NCBI GenBank assembly: GCA_020200615.1
Contig: JAIVIH010000330.1
Span: 1 to 8,557 of the forward strand
From: Actinomycetota bacterium
GTDB taxonomy: Bacteria; Actinomycetota; Acidimicrobiia; Acidimicrobiales; AC-14
Reading direction: 5' to 3'
DNA: 8,557 bases
Position numbers and translations under genes: made by a program. Under the pieces are notes generated by a model that was not told where the DNA came from, searched no databases, and saw only the letters and a program-made list of their open reading frames with translations. The number at the start of each line of letters is the position of its first letter. Position 1 is the stretch's first letter. Shown here one piece after another: positions 1 through 6,339 of the stretch.

Positions 1-480
1 CCTTACAACCAGGGCCACGGCCAAAGCTGCACGCCGCAGATGATCGACGTCTTTCGGCTAAAGGTTCCTTGGGGCGAAAACCTCAACTGGTACACCCAGC
101 CGCGCGAAGACCAGATCGAGTGGTTCGCTTGGGGGTCCTGGAAGTACGGGAGCGCCTACTCGGCCTGCCCGAATGCTGGGTACCAGACAATTCACACCAC
201 CGGACTCGCAAAGATGTGGCTGAGCGGCCACCCGGACTACGCCAACCACGGTTTGCAGCTGCGGGCTCGCAACGAGGCTGACCCCGAGGCGTTCAAGCTG
301 TTCGTGGCCGGCGATCAACCCCAACGTCCCGTACTTCATGGTCAACTACATCACCCCGACGCTCAACTTCAGCGAAGACAAGGTTTACACGGGCGTCTAC
401 AACACGGCATTCGCGAGCGGTTCTGGCTTCAGGCCGAACGGCTCCCACGACCTCTACTTCAACAACCCGGATGGTTCTAA
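1..480 (+). CDS. DNRLRE-domain N-terminal fragment of a secreted metalloprotease (5' partial, frameshifted)
   Basis: The frame is open from base 1, so the true start lies outside the window; the ATG at base 40 falls inside the domain and is not a credible start. The translation matches the second half of a DNRLRE-type beta-sandwich domain, found in secreted and cell-wall proteins of actinobacteria and often next to RHS repeats. Visible signs are a 'vdvfRlk.pW..n.nW.tqP' stretch, then 'GLAKMWLSG', then 'ANHGLQLRARNEAD'. Homology stops near base 312, and the family's closing 'NPNVPYFMVNY' continues in the next frame from about base 314. The rest of this frame up to the TAA at 478-480 is an out-of-frame tail rich in Gln, His and Arg. 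I infer one gene with the metalloprotease part, broken by a net one-base insertion or two-base deletion. Confidence 0.7.
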   Translation, partial: PYNQGHGQSCTPQMIDVFRLKVPWGENLNWYTQPREDQIEWFAWGSWKYGSAYSACPNAGYQTIHTTGLAKMWLSGHPDYANHGLQLRARNEADPEAFKLFVAGDQPQRPVLHGQLHHPDAQLQRRQGLHGRLQHGIRERFWLQAERLPRPLLQQPGWF

Positions 481-1210
481 GCGTCTCCTGAAGACTGTCA
501 CCGCCGACGCCACTGGCGCCTTCGCACCGACCTCGCTGACCCTGAGCGCGGTCGGTCAGCCCTCGTCCCTGAGTTCGACCGGGTACCTTCATGCATTCGA
601 ACCGGGCCGAGGCACCGACCCCCTGTGGTGTGTATCGACCGATCCCACAACGGTTGTTCGGAGTGATCCAGAATGCCCCGAAACCGGCCAGCAACTGAAT
701 GCGCACCACAACCCGGGCGCGACAGTCGCCGCTTGCTTCGACGACACGTGGCCAGCGTGGATGGTGAATGCCTTCCGAGATGCGGACCTGCGGTGGAGAC
801 TGACCTCTTCTGGTAGCCCGAGGATCGAAACCGGCGGCTCGTGCGGCTTGGGCGACAGTTTCCGTCTTCGTTTCCGATCAACATCCGCGTGCGATGGCCA
901 GGGCGTATGGTACGGATGCACGGCGCTGGCTCAAGACGGCACGGGTCTCATCACGGGCTTCATCCTCACGGTTAACAACCAGTATTGCCACGCTGATGAC
1001 TTCGGTAATCGCACGAGCAACGCTGAGGAGTGCTTCGACATCCTCACGACGCTGGCTCACGAGCTGGGCCACGTTCGCGGACTTGAACATCGAACCGATC
1101 GGCCCGATTGCACCGTGCTCTTCTACCCCCAGTTGCCTCTTCCCTACAAGCACCGAAATCCGCTCGCTGGCGACTACAAGGCAATGGGAAGGATTTACGG
1201 TCTAGAGTAG
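338..1210 (+). CDS. Matrixin-like zinc metalloprotease domain (C-terminal part of the frameshifted gene)
   Basis: This is the continuation of the preceding fragment; its coding frame is already meaningful from about base 314, so the ATG at 338 is only the first in-frame start codon. Residues 1-10 close the DNRLRE domain. Residues about 25-75 look like a small beta domain ('SGSGFRPNGSHDLYF', then 'TADATGAF'). The C-terminal half carries LAHELGHVRGLEH, a perfect metzincin HExxHxxGxxH zinc site with the catalytic Glu, and ends in 'DYKAMGRIYGLE', as matrixin catalytic domains do. The usual Met-turn (often LMYP) reads VLFYP here, so the Met appears replaced. Several cysteines suit an extracytoplasmic protein; any signal peptide would lie upstream of the window. 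The family cleaves peptide bonds in extracellular proteins; the substrate is unknown. The assignment of the metalloprotease fold is firm, activity is not. Confidence 0.8.
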   Translation: MVNYITPTLNFSEDKVYTGVYNTAFASGSGFRPNGSHDLYFNNPDGSKRLLKTVTADATGAFAPTSLTLSAVGQPSSLSSTGYLHAFEPGRGTDPLWCVSTDPTTVVRSDPECPETGQQLNAHHNPGATVAACFDDTWPAWMVNAFRDADLRWRLTSSGSPRIETGGSCGLGDSFRLRFRSTSACDGQGVWYGCTALAQDGTGLITGFILTVNNQYCHADDFGNRTSNAEECFDILTTLAHELGHVRGLEHRTDRPDCTVLFYPQLPLPYKHRNPLAGDYKAMGRIYGLE

Positions 1211-1221
1211 CCTCGAGCGCC

Positions 1222-1767
1222 ATGGGCTCCTACGGGATCGAGACGCGCAGCCTCGAGCAACTCTGGGACGAGGCCGAGACGGTCGCCTGGGTGGCCGTAG
1301 CAAAGGTTGGGCGTCCACGGTCGGTGACGCCACATGGCGGAGCACCAAGCCAAGACGAGTGGAACGCGCTATCGGGGATCACTCCAGCAGGCGTGATCTC
1401 TGTCACTCCTGTCTCCTATGAGGTACGGCAGAGCTTCAAAGGCGAGGTGACCCTATGTGAATGGTGGGTCGGTGGAGAGCTACAGCATCCTCCCGGCACG
1501 TTGAGGGTCAGCGCCGAATATGGCGGGTGGGTGCCGTCCCCAGGTACCGACCTCGTGCTGTTTCTTCGCGCAAGAACTACAGACTGGAGCGGTGGGCTCG
1601 TCGAGCCACCGCTTACATTCCGCCAACGCGTCGCCGTCTTTAGGCTGCTCGACACCGAGGCCGCTTATGTCCCCGGTGACGTGCGGGCGCCACCCGAACT
1701 TCACACACCACGCTACGACTGGGCGGAGTTCCTGTCGTCGCTACGGCGCCTAGCTTTCAACACGTAG
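1222..1767 (+). CDS. Hypothetical beta-rich protein, downstream of the metalloprotease
   Basis: The 181-residue frame starts 11 bases after the metalloprotease stop, so the two are probably cotranscribed. The ATG at 1222 was chosen because the only earlier in-frame ATG (1108) would overlap the metalloprotease by about 100 bases and adds no signal peptide. No clear Shine-Dalgarno is seen. The pattern 'SLEQLWDEAETVAWVAVAKVG', later 'YEVRQSFKGEV', and 'SPGTDLVLFLRA' resembles small bacterial proteins with a 'v.v..~lKG~~~~~i.v' beta core and a 'f.~G~~~~lFL' stretch, often exported and sometimes found with secreted hydrolases. That resemblance is from memory and weak. No catalytic motif, signal peptide or membrane segment is visible. 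Its 3' end overlaps the convergent secreted-protein gene by 18 bases (1750-1767). Function unknown. Confidence 0.65.
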   Translation: MGSYGIETRSLEQLWDEAETVAWVAVAKVGRPRSVTPHGGAPSQDEWNALSGITPAGVISVTPVSYEVRQSFKGEVTLCEWWVGGELQHPPGTLRVSAEYGGWVPSPGTDLVLFLRARTTDWSGGLVEPPLTFRQRVAVFRLLDTEAAYVPGDVRAPPELHTPRYDWAEFLSSLRRLAFNT

Positions 1768-2391
1768 CCGTCGGGCTGAGTTGCTGAACGGACGATCAGC
1801 CAGGCCGGCCCCGGCTTGCTGCGGCCCGCTGAACAAGCCGTCCCCTCGATCGAGGATCCGAGCAACGGGGGCGACGATCCGGCTCAGGCCGTTCAGGATC
1901 CTGCACCGATCCTGGTCACGGGCCAACGACAGAGGCGGCGCGGCCTGGGTGGCCGTGTTCACCTCGAACTCGAACGAGGACGATGGCCCGACGAGCTCAC
2001 CCTCGGACGCCGGAAGAGTGGCGGTCACCACCCAGTCGGTGTCGGTTTCGGTTCCCGGCACGTACGACCGCGGCAGGACGCCTCGGTACCGGCCGCCGGC
2101 GTCGGTGGTCGTGTCCGCGACGTCATACTGGCTCCCGGTGCATACGGACGAGTCGGCCAGGCACCCCAGCCCCAGCGAAAACAGAGCGAACAGGATCCCC
2201 GCGAAACCGGGGTCATCGTTGCCCACGACGTTCACCGGAACGCCAACCGCGGGGTCGCCGTTTTGTCGCTCGACCACCCCCTCGACGTGGGCGTCCTGCG
2301 CGGCTGAAGACGTCTGGGCGCCGGCCGGGATAGCGGCCCACGTCACCGCGAACAGGAGTGCTCCTGCTACACCTATTCGCCGGCGGCTCAC
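1750..2391 (-). CDS. Secreted protein with carboxypeptidase-regulatory-like (Cna-B-type) domain
   Basis: A 213-residue protein starting with GTG at 2391. Residues 1-25 form a clear Sec signal peptide: SRRR, a hydrophobic core 'GVAGALLFAVTWAAIP', then AGAQ as a likely cleavage site. The mature part has the beta-sandwich signature of carboxypeptidase-regulatory or Cna-B-like domains: 'VEGVVERQNGDPAVGVPVNV', then 'TTTDAGGRYRGVLP'. Between these halves lies an inserted loop with a hydrophobic run (FAGILFALFSLGLG) and two cysteines that could pair. The C-terminal 50 residues are Ala, Gly and Arg rich and not recognised. It is the last gene of the polyamine operon. Its start falls inside the long 3' tail of the homospermidine synthase frame, with no good Shine-Dalgarno, so translation may depend on coupling. 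Its role beside polyamine genes is unknown; a surface or envelope role is only an inference. Confidence 0.75.
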   Translation of the reverse strand: MSRRRIGVAGALLFAVTWAAIPAGAQTSSAAQDAHVEGVVERQNGDPAVGVPVNVVGNDDPGFAGILFALFSLGLGCLADSSVCTGSQYDVADTTTDAGGRYRGVLPRSYVPGTETDTDWVVTATLPASEGELVGPSSSFEFEVNTATQAAPPLSLARDQDRCRILNGLSRIVAPVARILDRGDGLFSGPQQAGAGLADRPFSNSARRLRVES

Positions 2392-3793
2392 GACGACGGT
2401 CGCCGTCCCATCCGTCGAAGAGGTTCACCCTGCTGGTCGACGGGTTCCAGTCCGTCCGGCAGGACACGATGTCACCCAGCCACGGCCGGGCCGTCTCCAA
2501 GACGTCGGCCCAGGGCAGGTCGTCGGGAACGAGAACGCCCCGATCGGGATGGGCCAGCATCCAGCGCACGGCCCCGAGGATCGACGCCGCCACCTGCAGC
2601 GTGGTGGCGTTGTGGCCCGGCAGCAGCCGCCGGGACTCGTCGATGGTCAGGACCGTCCCCGTCCACCAGCCGTTGAGGCGGTGTCCGAGCAGCAGCACGC
2701 CCAGCTCGTCGTGACCGGAGACGATCTCGTGGTCCCGGAGGATGCGCTGGTCGGGCTGAAGGCGGAAGCGCCGCATCTCGAGCTCGTGAAGGGAGGCAAT
2801 GGCCACGTCGGCCGGGCAGTAGGCGTAGTGGACGGTCGGCCGGTAGGCCGCCCCGCGGCCGTTCCACACGGTCAGCTGGTCCGAGATGGTGAACGCCTCG
2901 CCGTGGCGGACGACCATGCCCGTGATCTCGCCACTCGGGACCCACGACCGGACCCACGTCTTCATCCCCGGTCGGGCCAGGCAGATCTGGTTGCCCGGCC
3001 CCTCTGCATGGGTGAAGGCCCCTGCCGGCAGCGTCCGCTCATGGGTCCCCCAACCCATCTCGGCCGTGGCGATGCCTTCCTCGTAGAAGCCCTCGACGCT
3101 CCAGGTGTTGACGAACTCGTCCACCCGCTTGGGAATCGACGTGATCTGCGTGTCGCGCTCGGAGATGTGAATCGTGCGGACACCGAGAAGCTGGGCGAGG
3201 GTGTTGTAGGCGCCCTCCTCCCGCGCCTCTTCCAGAGAGGTGGCGAGCTCCGCCGCCGGATCCTCCCGGATGACCTCGGCCGCGATCTCGGTGAGGGCCT
3301 GCTTGGTGAAGTGCGAGACCAGGCCGGGGTTGGCCCCGTGCTCGACCACGGCCGTGGGACCGGGCCGGTCCCAAGCTGATTTCATCTCCCGCAGGCGCAG
3401 GTGACGGGCGTACAGGGTGCGGTCGACCGGGTGCCGGGCCGCTCCCCCCTCGTAGGGGTCCCAGACCTCGACCGACGTGTTCAGGTAGAGGACACCGTGG
3501 TCATGGCACCACGAGACGATGGTCGCCGTGTCGATGTTCCACGCCAGGTCGATGAGCAGATCGCCGGACCCGACGTGAGCGCCCAAGATCTCCGGGAGGT
3601 TCTCCCTGGTGACGGACGCCTGCTCGTACCGGACGCCGCGCTGAAGGCTGGTCCGGATGTGTTCTCTACCGTTCTCGGGGGCCATCACCGTGACCGTCCT
3701 CGGGTCGAGTGGGAGCTGGTCGAGAAGGAGCGGCAGGGTCGCCTGAGCCACCGAGCCACAGCCGAGAATGAGAACGCGACGACTGGGGACCAT
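2213..3793 (-). CDS. hss: Homospermidine synthase
   Basis: NAD-dependent enzyme that condenses two putrescines to sym-homospermidine with release of ammonia, in the cytoplasm. The N-terminus has a Rossmann nucleotide site, 'VLILGCGSVAQ' at residues 7-17. Family hallmarks follow: 'VEHGANPGLVSHF' (150-162), 'GHDELGVLLLGHR' (360-372), 'WWTGTVL' (376-382) and 'HNATTLQVAASILGAVRW' (394-411), all typical of bacterial homospermidine synthase in the saccharopine dehydrogenase-like superfamily. The ATG at 3793 directly abuts the TGA of the MFS gene and has a GGAGG eight bases upstream. Homology ends near residue 467 (base 2393), close to the family's usual length of about 470-480. The frame then continues 59 Arg-rich residues through the secreted-protein gene to 2213. 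I regard that tail as an artefact of a lost stop, or a rare overlap. Substrate choice is inferred from the family and from the ornithine decarboxylase in the same operon. Confidence 0.88.
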   Translation of the reverse strand: MVPSRRVLILGCGSVAQATLPLLLDQLPLDPRTVTVMAPENGREHIRTSLQRGVRYEQASVTRENLPEILGAHVGSGDLLIDLAWNIDTATIVSWCHDHGVLYLNTSVEVWDPYEGGAARHPVDRTLYARHLRLREMKSAWDRPGPTAVVEHGANPGLVSHFTKQALTEIAAEVIREDPAAELATSLEEAREEGAYNTLAQLLGVRTIHISERDTQITSIPKRVDEFVNTWSVEGFYEEGIATAEMGWGTHERTLPAGAFTHAEGPGNQICLARPGMKTWVRSWVPSGEITGMVVRHGEAFTISDQLTVWNGRGAAYRPTVHYAYCPADVAIASLHELEMRRFRLQPDQRILRDHEIVSGHDELGVLLLGHRLNGWWTGTVLTIDESRRLLPGHNATTLQVAASILGAVRWMLAHPDRGVLVPDDLPWADVLETARPWLGDIVSCRTDWNPSTSRVNLFDGWDGDRRREPPANRCSRSTPVRGDVGRYPGRRPDVFSRAGRPRRGGGRATKRRPRGWRSGERRGQR

Positions 3794-4495
3794 TCAGAAC
3801 ACCTCCGGTTGTTGTCCGCCGGCGACGCCGGCGAGCGAGAGAACAGAAGAACCAGGGATCGGGGAGCGCTGCCCGCGAAGGAACAGCGAGCCGGCCGTGG
3901 CCAGGCTGAGCAGGGAGACCCCCAGTCCGACGACGACGACGGCCGGTCGCAGGCCGGCCCCCCGCACGAGGATCGGCGCCACCCACGACCCGAGGAGGAT
4001 GGCGGCCAGGAGCATCGACTCGATGACCCCGAACACCCCACCCACCAGGCGGTCGGGCAGGCTCCGTTGAAGCCAGCTCGTGGCCAGGACGTCGGTCACC
4101 ATGCTGGCCCCGCCCGACACCGCCATGAGGCAGAACGCCGCCGGGCGGGAAGGCGCCGCCGCCAGCAGGGCGAACGTGGCCCCGGTCGCGACCACAGCCA
4201 GGACGTGGACCATGGGGGAACCGTCCCGGCCCGACAAGCGGCCGGTCAAGAGCAAGGCCGCGAAAGTGCCGGCTCCGAAGGCCAGGGTCAGCTCGCCGTA
4301 GCCGGCCTTCCCGGTGCCCAACAGGCTGGCCGTCACCGGGACGAGCAGGACCACGAAGAAGCCGTAGAGAAGGTTCCCGGCGACCAGGAGGACTACGGGC
4401 GCGGCCACCCGCGGTGACCGGGAGATGGCGTGGAACGCCTCCGCCAGCCGTCCGCCCAGGCCCCGGTTCCCGTCGTCCACCGGCCGCGACACCAC
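3794..4495 (-). CDS. MFS transporter, C-terminal half (frame-broken, TM7-TM12)
   Basis: This frame carries the second half of a major facilitator protein. From about base 4501 it reads 'APEVVSRPVDDG' and 'LAEAFHAISRSPRVAAP', the cytoplasmic central loop. Six hydrophobic spans follow: about residues 31-59, 66-88, two between 94 and 141, 150-177 and 183-206, numbered from a GTG at 4495. That GTG is a convenience start. The preceding residues in this frame are not transporter-like, so the segment is more likely the continuation of the upstream fragment after an indel. The TGA at 3794-3796 abuts the homospermidine synthase ATG. The context, between a putrescine-making and a homospermidine-making enzyme, suggests polyamine transport, with direction not determinable. 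A split transporter made as two chains is possible but not favoured, since about two helices are missing altogether. Confidence 0.7.
   Translation of the reverse strand: MVSRPVDDGNRGLGGRLAEAFHAISRSPRVAAPVVLLVAGNLLYGFFVVLLVPVTASLLGTGKAGYGELTLAFGAGTFAALLLTGRLSGRDGSPMVHVLAVVATGATFALLAAAPSRPAAFCLMAVSGGASMVTDVLATSWLQRSLPDRLVGGVFGVIESMLLAAILLGSWVAPILVRGAGLRPAVVVVGLGVSLLSLATAGSLFLRGQRSPIPGSSVLSLAGVAGGQQPEVF
3801..3806 (-). promoter_or_regulatory. Shine-Dalgarno of homospermidine synthase
   Basis: On the minus strand GGAGGT lies here, with GGAGG ending 8 bases before the ATG at 3793. It is the best ribosome binding site in the window and sits inside the last codons of the MFS gene. It fixes the start of homospermidine synthase and shows that the gene can be translated independently even though the upstream MFS frame is broken. 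Confidence 0.7.
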
Positions 4496-5007
4496 CTCCG
4501 GGGCGTGGCGGTGGGCCGTTCGGGCGCAGGACCAGGCCCCACCGTGGCGACCGAAGCCGTGGCCGCCACCAGCTCCGCCGGTGGGACCAGGGTGCGCACG
4601 CCGGCCACCACGGCCGGATAGGCGGGAGTCCCGAGCGCGGCCACGGCCAGGACCAGGGCCAGTAGGGCGGGAGCAGGCAGGGGGATGGCGACCGCGGCGG
4701 CCAGGGCCAGGACCACGAAGGCACGGGCGGAGCTGGTCCTGGCCAGGAGAGCCATCCGGTCGGTGCGATCGGCCATGACCCCGGCCAGGCCCGAGAGCAG
4801 CAGGGGCGGCAGGAACTGCGCCGACGCCGCCGCCGCGACCCACGCCGTGGACCCTGTCGTCCGGTAGACGGCCACGCTCACCGCGGCCAGGCCGAGGGTT
4901 TGGCCTGTGGACGAGAGGGCGTGCCCGGCCAGCAGCCAGCGGAGGGCTGGGTTCCTCAGGACGCGAACCGGGGAGGACCCCCGGTCGCGGCGTTCACGCC
5001 GCAGCAT
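4393..5007 (-). CDS. MFS transporter, N-terminal half (frame-broken, TM1-TM4)
   Basis: The ATG at 5007 lies inside the ornithine decarboxylase gene, overlapping its end by 14 bases, so the two are translationally coupled. Residues about 23-48 and 56-80 are TM1 and TM2, followed by a motif-A-like loop 'GVMADRTDR'. TM3 and TM4 lie in 97-142, ending 'GTPAYPAVVAGVRTLVPPAELVAA', the usual 'P..~~lVp..~L~~A' of MFS_3-like exporters. Homology stops at 'ATVG' (base about 4537). In this family the next residues should be the GPalGGLL helix and a sixth helix; here the frame becomes Arg, Thr and Trp-rich and stops at TAG 4393-4395. The C-terminal half resumes one frame away near base 4501. The pattern fits a deletion of roughly 130 bases (3n+1), removing TM5-TM6, as a real mutation or an assembly fault. 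Confidence 0.7.
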   Translation of the reverse strand: MLRRERRDRGSSPVRVLRNPALRWLLAGHALSSTGQTLGLAAVSVAVYRTTGSTAWVAAAASAQFLPPLLLSGLAGVMADRTDRMALLARTSSARAFVVLALAAAVAIPLPAPALLALVLAVAALGTPAYPAVVAGVRTLVPPAELVAATASVATVGPGPAPERPTATPRRWCRGRWTTGTGAWADGWRRRSTPSPGHRGWPRP

Positions 5008-6256
5008 CGCCGGTTTCGGGCAGGTAGTGCGCCCGCAGCGGCGCCAGCCCGTTGAACCCCACACTCGAGTAAGTGGTCGTGTAGGCGCCGGTCGACATCA
5101 GCTCGACCCGGTCTCCGGCGGTGAGGGCCAGGGGCAGCCGGTAGTCGGTCCGCTCGTAGAGCACGTCGGCGCTGTCGCACGTGGGCCCGGCGATGGCCAC
5201 CGGCCCCGTGGGTTCCCCGTCATGAGGGGTGCGGATCCGGTACCGGATGGCTTCCTCCATCACCTCGGCCAGGCCGCCGAACATTCCGATGTCAAGGTAG
5301 ACCCAACGCTGCCGGTCCTCCTCGGACTTTCGGCACACCAGGACCACCTCGGACTGCAACACGCCTGCGTCGGCGACGAGGTAACGACCGGGCTCGGCGA
5401 TCACCTCGGGAAGGCGGGGGCCGAGGTGACGGTGCAGCGATCGGGCGATGGCCCGGCCGTACTCCTCGACCGGTGGCATGCGGTCGAGGTACTGACCCGG
5501 GAAGCCGCCCCCGATGTTGACCAGCGCCGGCTCCACGTCATGCCTACGCAGATCGGCGAACATGCGACCGACCAGGGAAAGGACGGGATCCCACGCCTGG
5601 ACATCCCGCTGTTGCGAGCCGACGTGGAACGAGAACCCGACACGGAGACCGGCCCGGGATGCAGCTACGGCCAACCGGGCGGCGGTGCCGGGGTCGCACC
5701 CGAACTTACGCGACAGGGGCCAGTCGGCGCCGGCGCCGTCGGTGGTAACCCGGCAGAAGGCCGTGGAACCGGGGGCCGACTCGGCGATCTTGGCCAGCTC
5801 GGCGGCACTGTCGAAGGCGAACAGGCGGATTCCGCGCCGGTAGGCCTCGGCGATGTCCCGCTGCTTCTTGACCGTGTTCCCGTAGGAAATGTGTTCGGGA
5901 CGGGCCCCGGCCTGAAGGCACAGCTCGATCTCCCCCGGGCTGGCCACGTCGAACCTCGATCCCATGCGGACCAGCAGGCGAAGAATCTCGTCGGCTGGGT
6001 TCGCCTTCACCGCGTAGTGGATGCTGGCCATGGGCAGGGCCGCGGCCAGGCGTCGGTAGCGCTCGACGACCACATCCAGATCGAGGACCACGAACGGGGT
6101 CGGAAGGCGGTTGCCGGCCAGGAACCGCTCGATCCTCGGAGTCGCTCTCAGCCTCTCCGGACGCCTCGGGCTTCGGTCCCGCCGGGACCAGCGCTCCCCG
6201 CCTGACGACGGCGCCGCGACGCGCTCCAACTCTGCCGTGCTTGCCGCCGTGCCCAT
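4994..6256 (-). CDS. Ornithine decarboxylase, fold-type III PLP enzyme
   Basis: Decarboxylates L-ornithine to putrescine using pyridoxal phosphate, and supplies the substrate of the homospermidine synthase downstream. With the ATG at 6256 the protein has 420 residues. The PLP lysine is K84 in 'YAVKANP'. Other hallmarks are 'FGCDP', 'SFHVGSQQ' (H211), 'VNIGGGFPGQY' (glycines 249-251 bind the PLP phosphate), 'EPGRYLVA' (288-295), 'GPTCDSADVLYE' with catalytic Cys360 and Asp361, and 'GAYTTTYSSVGFNG'. The overall sequence closely resembles bacterial (for example rhizobial) ornithine decarboxylases annotated as type III PLP-dependent enzymes. About 45 N-terminal residues are Arg- and Ser-rich and extra to the family. 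A GTG at 6271 is an alternative start, but the ATG has GGGGGG three bases upstream. Lysine activity as well as ornithine cannot be excluded from sequence. It is the first gene of the operon. Confidence 0.9.
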   Translation of the reverse strand: MGTAASTAELERVAAPSSGGERWSRRDRSPRRPERLRATPRIERFLAGNRLPTPFVVLDLDVVVERYRRLAAALPMASIHYAVKANPADEILRLLVRMGSRFDVASPGEIELCLQAGARPEHISYGNTVKKQRDIAEAYRRGIRLFAFDSAAELAKIAESAPGSTAFCRVTTDGAGADWPLSRKFGCDPGTAARLAVAASRAGLRVGFSFHVGSQQRDVQAWDPVLSLVGRMFADLRRHDVEPALVNIGGGFPGQYLDRMPPVEEYGRAIARSLHRHLGPRLPEVIAEPGRYLVADAGVLQSEVVLVCRKSEEDRQRWVYLDIGMFGGLAEVMEEAIRYRIRTPHDGEPTGPVAIAGPTCDSADVLYERTDYRLPLALTAGDRVELMSTGAYTTTYSSVGFNGLAPLRAHYLPETGDAAA

Positions 6257-6266
6257 TGTCCCCCCA

Positions 6267-6290
6267 GTCACCCGAACCTATGGGGGTGAC
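6267..6290 (-). promoter_or_regulatory. Inverted repeat around a possible -10 box upstream of ornithine decarboxylase
   Basis: Perfect 7-base arms GTCACCC and GGGTGAC are separated by 10 bases. On the minus strand the spacer contains TAGGTT (6275-6280), which fits the actinobacterial -10 pattern TANNNT and would place the transcription start near base 6268, about 12 bases before the ATG. The arms flanking a -10 box suggest a repressor operator; an RNA hairpin in the leader is the other option if transcription starts further upstream. No convincing -35 box was found. Confidence 0.4.
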
Positions 6291-6339
6291 CCTGACGGCT
6301 CGAGCCCCGCCTCGCCGTCTCAGCCCGCGCGTTCGCAGA

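Noticed and set aside
1740..1775. Possible bidirectional terminator between the convergent genes
   Set aside because: The two coding regions overlap by 18 bases and no stem with a T-run is visible.
1781..3379. Long plus-strand open frame (532 codons) opposite the secreted protein and homospermidine synthase
   Set aside because: It is rich in Pro, Arg and Gly, has no recognisable domain, and mirrors the codons of two convincing minus-strand genes; GC-rich DNA opens such antisense frames.
3401..4417. Plus-strand open frame rich in Arg, Gly, Glu and Asp opposite the MFS gene
   Set aside because: Low-complexity composition typical of the antisense of Ala/Leu-rich membrane helices; no start signal or domain.
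4601..4760. Repeated GGCCAGG/GGCCAGGAC words that look like a tandem repeat
   Set aside because: They are irregularly spaced and encode the Ala/Leu/Val-rich membrane helices of the MFS protein; codon bias explains them.
4907..6205. Plus-strand open frame of 432 codons opposite ornithine decarboxylase
   Set aside because: Antisense shadow of a gene with complete catalytic motifs.
6297..6306. 10-base palindrome GGCTCGAGCC in the operon leader
   Set aside because: Perfect but short, and likely by chance at this GC content; it resembles no operator I can name.
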